A DNA stretch of 64,000 bases. Origin: Arthrobacter sp. YN. Its GTDB lineage: Bacteria > Actinomycetota > Actinomycetes > Actinomycetales > Micrococcaceae. Below the pieces are notes generated by a model. The model had not been told where the DNA came from. It searched no databases and saw only the letters and a program-made list of their open reading frames with translations. The number at the start of each line of letters is the position of its first letter. The first letter of the stretch is position 1. The stretch covers positions 682,001 to 746,000 of the forward strand of contig NZ_CP022436.1 of the NCBI RefSeq assembly GCF_002224285.1, written 5' to 3'. Position numbers and translations under genes: made by a program. Of the stretch, positions 60,395 to 64,000 are shown one piece after another.

Positions 60395-62095
60395 GTGGGC
60401 AAGCATCATGATTCAGACCGGGCAATAGACCTGATCCGTGCCGAAGGATTCCATCGCGTTCTCATCGCGGGAAGCCTCGCCGTTCTGGCCTTCTTCGCCT
60501 TCGGCTTCCAACCGCTCAATGCGGCCCCCACCAGCACGGTTGATATTTCCTTGGCGCAGGGCGTCGTCGGGCCCACGGCATTGGGCACCCTGGTGCCGCC
60601 GGAGGCCGAGACACTCGTCATCGATCCCATGCCCGAACCCCCGGAACAACTTCCCGGCACCCCCATGGTCTACTTTGACCGCGCCATGGTCCGAACCGTC
60701 AGCAAAGACGGTTCCACAGGGCTCACGGTAGCTTCCGCGGGGTTGTCCCGTCCGCCCACCGGTGCCCTGTACGCACCCCTTGAGGTCCTCAACCTGAGTT
60801 CCAACTATGGCTACCGCTACAGCCCCCTGACTGGCTTGGCCGGCGAGTTCCACTGGGGCCAGGATTACGCCGCCGCCTGCGGAACACGCGTTTACGCGGC
60901 CGACGCCGGTGTGGTCCGGGCCGTCGGCTGGCATTTGTGGGGTGGCGGAAACCGCGTGGAGATCGAACACGGCAACGGCTTGGTCACCACCTACAACCAC
61001 CTGCAGGCCATCGGCGTCACCAAGGGCCAATCCGTCCGGGTTGGCGAGGTCATCGCCCAGGTTGGCACTACCGGCTGGTCCACAGGTTGCCACCTCCACT
61101 TCGAGACGATCGTGAATGGCCTGCACACCAACCCCAACGGCTGGACCTACCTGCCCATGCGGCAGATTGATCCGCTGCAGACCATCTCCATGGTCAACTA
61201 CCAGCCCGGCGTTGGAACGGGAACGTCCGCGGCTCCGGTATGGGCCGTTCCGGTAGCCGACGGCACCAACCGCGCCGTCATCGGCGGAGAGCACGAAGAG
61301 CCCGAGCCACTGCCGGTGGTGGTTCCGCCTACCACCACGACGCCGGGCACCACGACGCCGGGCACCACGACGCCGGGCACCACGACGCCACCGGTTACGC
61401 AGACACCCGCTCCAACGCAGAGTCCGACGGCGACCGCCTCACCGTCCGCGACGGCGACGCCGACTCCAACCCCGACACAGACTGCAACCCCGACACAGAC
61501 TGCAACCCCGACACAGACTGCAACCCCGACACAGACTGCAACCCCGACGCCGACCGCCACGCAGACTGCTTCACCCACGGCCACGCCTACGCAGACAGCT
61601 ACCCCGACTCCGACGCCTACGCCGACCACCACGGCGCCGGCTACCACCACTGCGCCTGCTACGACCACGGCGCCGGCCGCGAAAACTGTGGCACCGCCAG
61701 TGACCTCGTCGGACGCTTCCGCGCCGACCGCCGTCGTACCTCCTGCGGCGCCGGCTCCGCCGGCTCCAGCGCCGGCGGCTCCGGCTCCGGCGGCGCCTGC
61801 GGTGGTTGCCCCGGCGGCTCCCGCTCCGGCAGCGCCGGCGGCAGTAGTCCCGGCTCCTGTAGTCGTCGCTCCAGCACCTGCTGCGCCGGCCGTGACGCAG
61901 GCCGTGGCTCCTGCTCCAGCTCCCGTTGCGCCGGTGGCTCCTGTGCCTGCTCCGGCACCCGTCGCGGTACTGCCGACGACGCTCCCAGCGGTGGTTCTTC
62001 CGCCTGGATATGTCCTGGTAGCACCGGACAAGGTCCGGCTGCCCAACGGCACGGTGGTCCTGTTGTCCACCCTGGTTCTTCCTCCGACGCCCTAG
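60395..62095 (+). CDS. secreted M23 metallopeptidase with long Thr/Pro/Ala tail
   Basis: This is a protein of about 566 residues. It has an N-terminal membrane or signal helix ([19 protein letters not shown]) and a peptidase M23 (lysostaphin-like) domain at about 140-270 with zinc ligands in [16 protein letters not shown] and [12 protein letters not shown] tail of roughly 250 residues is low complexity, first Thr/Pro/Gln, then Ala/Pro, ending in a short apolar segment ([20 protein letters not shown]). It should cleave peptidoglycan cross-bridges, with the tail spanning the wall. The GTG at 60395 is chosen because GGGGAG lies upstream; the earlier opening has no site. Confidence 0.88.
   Translation: MGKHHDSDRAIDLIRAEGFHRVLIAGSLAVLAFFAFGFQPLNAAPTSTVDISLAQGVVGPTALGTLVPPEAETLVIDPMPEPPEQLPGTPMVYFDRAMVRTVSKDGSTGLTVASAGLSRPPTGALYAPLEVLNLSSNYGYRYSPLTGLAGEFHWGQDYAAACGTRVYAADAGVVRAVGWHLWGGGNRVEIEHGNGLVTTYNHLQAIGVTKGQSVRVGEVIAQVGTTGWSTGCHLHFETIVNGLHTNPNGWTYLPMRQIDPLQTISMVNYQPGVGTGTSAAPVWAVPVADGTNRAVIGGEHEEPEPLPVVVPPTTTTPGTTTPGTTTPGTTTPPVTQTPAPTQSPTATASPSATATPTPTPTQTATPTQTATPTQTATPTQTATPTPTATQTASPTATPTQTATPTPTPTPTTTAPATTTAPATTTAPAAKTVAPPVTSSDASAPTAVVPPAAPAPPAPAPAAPAPAAPAVVAPAAPAPAAPAAVVPAPVVVAPAPAAPAVTQAVAPAPAPVAPVAPVPAPAPVAVLPTTLPAVVLPPGYVLVAPDKVRLPNGTVVLLSTLVLPPTP
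61334..61390 (+). repeat. 15-base tandem repeat in the M23 tail
   Basis: The unit ACCACGACGCCGGGC is present in three exact copies plus a partial fourth, coding Thr-Thr-Thr-Pro-Gly. In-frame length changes would alter tail length without breaking the protein. Confidence 0.85.
61469..61540 (+). repeat. 18-base tandem repeat in the M23 tail
   Basis: The unit ACCCCGACACAGACTGCA occurs in four exact copies, coding Thr-Pro-Thr-Gln-Thr-Ala. It is a likely variable-number locus. Confidence 0.88.
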
Positions 62096-62115
62096 AGGTC
62101 CCTACGCTGAGGGCA

Positions 62116-62145
62116 CGCGAAACGCCAACACGCCCGCGTTTCGCG
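62116..62145 (+). terminator. terminator after M23 gene
   Basis: CGCGAAACGC and GCGTTTCGCG pair perfectly with a ten-base loop, 20 bases after the stop codon. There is no T tract. Confidence 0.65.
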
Positions 62146-62215
62146 CCCCAAAGCCAGCTCCCGTAAGCTCGATGGCGGCAAGCCCGCCAGCCGACGTCGT
62201 CAGGAAGCGAACCCC

Positions 62216-62698
62216 ATGACCAGCCTGTACAGCATTCCCCTCACCTTCAACGATGGCTCAGAAGCGGACTTCGGCCGGTTCGAGGGGAAAGCGGTCCTGG
62301 TGGTCAACGTGGCTTCCGAGTGCGGCTTCACACGCCAGTACGCCGGGCTCGAAGAGCTGTACGGCAAATACCGCGAACAGGGCCTGGAGATCCTCGGCGT
62401 GCCCTGCAACCAGTTCGGTGGGCAGGAACCCGGCGCGGATGAGGAGATCGCGGAATTCTGTGAGCGGAATTTCGGCGTGACCTTCCCTCTGACCAGCAAA
62501 GCGAACGTCCTGGGAAAGCAGCAGCACCCCCTGTTCGCGGAGCTGACCCAGGATGAGGACGGCCAGCCTGCCAAGGTGAAGTGGAACTTCGAGAAGTTCG
62601 TCATAAACCGGGGCGGAGATCTCGTGGCAAGGTTCCCATCCACAGTGGAGCCTGACTCCGAAGACCTTGTGAAGGCAGTGGAAAAAGCGCTGGCGTAA
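62216..62698 (+). CDS. glutathione peroxidase family protein
   Basis: This 160-residue thiol peroxidase has the active-site region VLVVNVASECGFTRQYAG (Cys in place of selenocysteine), the second motif VPCNQFGGQEPG and KWNFEKFVINRGG. Bacterial members usually take electrons from thioredoxin; actinobacteria lack glutathione, so mycothiol or thioredoxin is the probable partner. It stands alone. Confidence 0.93.
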   Translation: MTSLYSIPLTFNDGSEADFGRFEGKAVLVVNVASECGFTRQYAGLEELYGKYREQGLEILGVPCNQFGGQEPGADEEIAEFCERNFGVTFPLTSKANVLGKQQHPLFAELTQDEDGQPAKVKWNFEKFVINRGGDLVARFPSTVEPDSEDLVKAVEKALA

Positions 62699-62839
62699 AG
62701 CCACCAATTTTGAAGGGAGGAAAGTAATTTTCCAACATTCCGCCGGATGTTAGCCAGTTGTTGGCTAGTTGTCTGGTTGGATTGGCCCTACTGGATTGAT
62801 ACGGGAGACGCCGTCTCCCACCAAACGCTAAGGCAAGCT

Positions 62840-63988
62840 ATGGAGCTCATCGAGGCCGAGTACCCCAAACCAGGTCATGTGCTTTTGCACCTGAGTGATC
62901 TGCACCTGGTGGGTGGTCCGGGCACGCTCTATGGCTCTGTGGACAGCGCCACCAGGCTCCAGGAGATCTGCGACCAGATCGTCGCCTCCCGGATCAGGCC
63001 GGAAGCCATCATCTTCACCGGAGACCTCGCGGACAAAGGTGAGCTGGAAGCCTACAAGCGGCTCCGCGACATGATCGAACCTGTCTGCGACGCTCTCGGG
63101 TCCAAAGCCATCTGGGCCATGGGCAACCACGACAACCGTGCCAACTTCCGTTCCGCCTTCGTGGATGCCTCCGAGGCCAGCAAGCCCCACGACCCCGTGG
63201 ACCGCAGCTACTTCGTGAACGGGCTCCGCATCATCACGTTGGACACCACCGTCCCTGGCCACCACTACGGTGAACTGTCGGAGTCCCAGCTCGAATGGCT
63301 GGCTGCCGAACTGGCCACCCCGGCTCCCGACGGCACCATCCTTGCCCTGCACCATCCGCCTGTCCCGTGCGTCCAGGACCTCGCCGTGTTGGTGGAGCTC
63401 CGCGGCCAAGCCGCACTGGCCGCCGTCGTGCGTAATACGGACGTCCGCACCATCCTGGGTGGCCACCTGCATTACTCCACGACGGCGGGCTTCGCCGGCA
63501 TCCCGGTATCGGTGGCCTCGGCCACGTGCTACACGCAGGACCTTGGCGTCCGCGCAGGCGCGCAGCGGGGCAGGGACGGTGCGCAGTCGTACAACATGAT
63601 CCACGTGTACGAGCACACGATTGTGCATTCGGTGGTGCCAATGTCCGGCGGCGTCACCGTGGGCGAGCCCGTGGACGCTGACGAGGTTCAGCGTCGGCTG
63701 GCTGAAGCCGGCATCCGCATCCCCACGAATCGCGGGTGGGTGCCCACACATCGCCGGGCACGCACACCTCGTCGATGCCGCTTGTTGCTCCCGGTGGTTT
63801 TACTTCTCCCAAGGCGCCTTAACCGGGAAGTACTTCTCCAGGAAGTCCGTCACCAGGTCGGCACGCTCGTTGGCTTCAACCTCCGGGAAGCTGCCGTCGT
63901 TCAGGCAGAAGAAGTCCATGTGGCGCTTCGCCAGGAGCTTGGGCAGGTAATGCAGGCCAGCCCACATGGTGGAGTCCACGTACCTGAC
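62840..63988 (+). CDS. metallophosphoesterase, 3' end doubtful
   Basis: The frame opens at the ATG at 62840 and runs without a stop to TGA at 63986-63988 (382 codons). The calcineurin-like metal motifs are all present: [33 protein letters not shown] and GGHLH. That matches the CpdA/Rv0805 class of cyclic-nucleotide or related phosphodiesterases. After about residue 290 (near 63720) the sequence no longer looks like coding sequence and lies antisense to the 3' end of the Stealth gene, so the true C-terminus is probably near 63720-63820 in another frame, or the stop has been lost. The start has only a weak AAGG site; an ATG at 62747 in the same frame is possible but less likely. Confidence 0.8.
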
Positions 63989-64000
63989 CTTGGCGTTGGT
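63800..64000 (-). CDS. Stealth-family protein, C-terminal fragment (partial)
   Basis: The last 66 codons of a minus-strand gene are visible, entering from the right edge. The translation carries [34 protein letters not shown] and the ending [14 protein letters not shown], which match the CR4 region and terminus of Stealth proteins. These are capsule or exopolysaccharide hexose-1-phosphate transferases. The FCLND motif and the YFP...P(W/F)EK end are characteristic. The catalytic CR1-CR3 regions lie outside the window. Confidence 0.8.
   Translation of the reverse strand, partial: TNAKVRYVDSTMWAGLHYLPKLLAKRHMDFFCLNDGSFPEVEANERADLVTDFLEKYFPVKAPWEK

Noticed and set aside
61334..61540. Possible CRISPR-like array
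   Set aside because: The repeats are 15 and 18 bases, contiguous and in frame, with no spacers. They code the Thr/Pro linker of the M23 protein.

Overview
The window is a contiguous piece of a high-GC actinobacterial chromosome, most likely an Arthrobacter/Paenarthrobacter-type member of the Micrococcaceae. Support comes from the GC-rich codon usage, the many GTG and TTG starts, the purSQL order, actinobacterial families (DUF4193, LapA-like DUF1049, DUF2236/MpaB), a PutA without DNA-binding domain, a dnaX with a very long Pro/Ala-rich tail next to a small SRP RNA, and a Stealth-family gene at the right edge. I see no insertion sequence, prophage or CRISPR array. It is mostly core chromosome with catabolic and secreted-protein modules.

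Layout. 1-8622 (+): a c-di-GMP-linked glycan module: BcsB-like protein (cut by the left edge), polytopic membrane glycosyltransferase, family 2 glycosyltransferase with an N-terminal MshEN-type domain, diguanylate cyclase, an unknown protein, and a GGDEF-EAL protein. 8699-12028 (-): purL, purQ, purS. 12334-15079: two small proteins (one DUF1540), a manganese catalase and a D-2-hydroxyacid dehydrogenase. 15260-18201 (+): a secreted NedA-like sialidase whose signal peptide is out of frame in this sequence. 18461-23599: a secreted subtilase facing a three-gene strand that carries two SSI-type protease-inhibitor homologues around a DNA-glycosylase-annotated family gene. 23736-24533: an OhrR-type regulator and a small divergent gene.

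24552-36589: an IclR regulator divergent from an eleven-gene (+) catabolic run: an OpuC/ProU-type ABC importer (four genes), a formaldehyde-activating-enzyme (Fae) homologue, an enolase-superfamily enzyme, two aldehyde dehydrogenases, a beta-hydroxyacid dehydrogenase, an iron alcohol dehydrogenase and an SDR. This looks like an uptake and oxidation pathway for a small organic acid or methylated compound whose substrate is not evident. It is the best candidate here for an undescribed system.

36702-42455: small actinobacterial proteins, then a GH3 beta-glucosidase and MFS transporter divergent from a TetR regulator. 42526-50333: lysC, DUF427, a membrane protein, a DHFR-like reductase, recR, dnaX and the SRP RNA. 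50426-51138: a NIF3/CutA-like protein and tRNA-Ser(GGA). 51185-55699: a LysR regulator divergent from putA. 55874-58835: an MpaB-like protein, then an MFS drug exporter divergent from a MarR regulator with two perfect palindromes between them. 58876-62698: an FG-GAP repeat secreted protein, an M23 peptidase with a long Thr/Pro/Ala tail, and a glutathione peroxidase. 62840-64000: a metallophosphoesterase whose reading frame runs antisense into the 3' end of a Stealth-family gene cut by the window edge.

Regulation visible in the sequence is mainly local. Divergent regulator/target pairs share palindromic intergenic sites (IclR, OhrR, TetR, LysR, MarR), and several convergent pairs share long perfect stem-loop terminators. 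All functional calls rest on motif and family recognition by eye; no database search was run.
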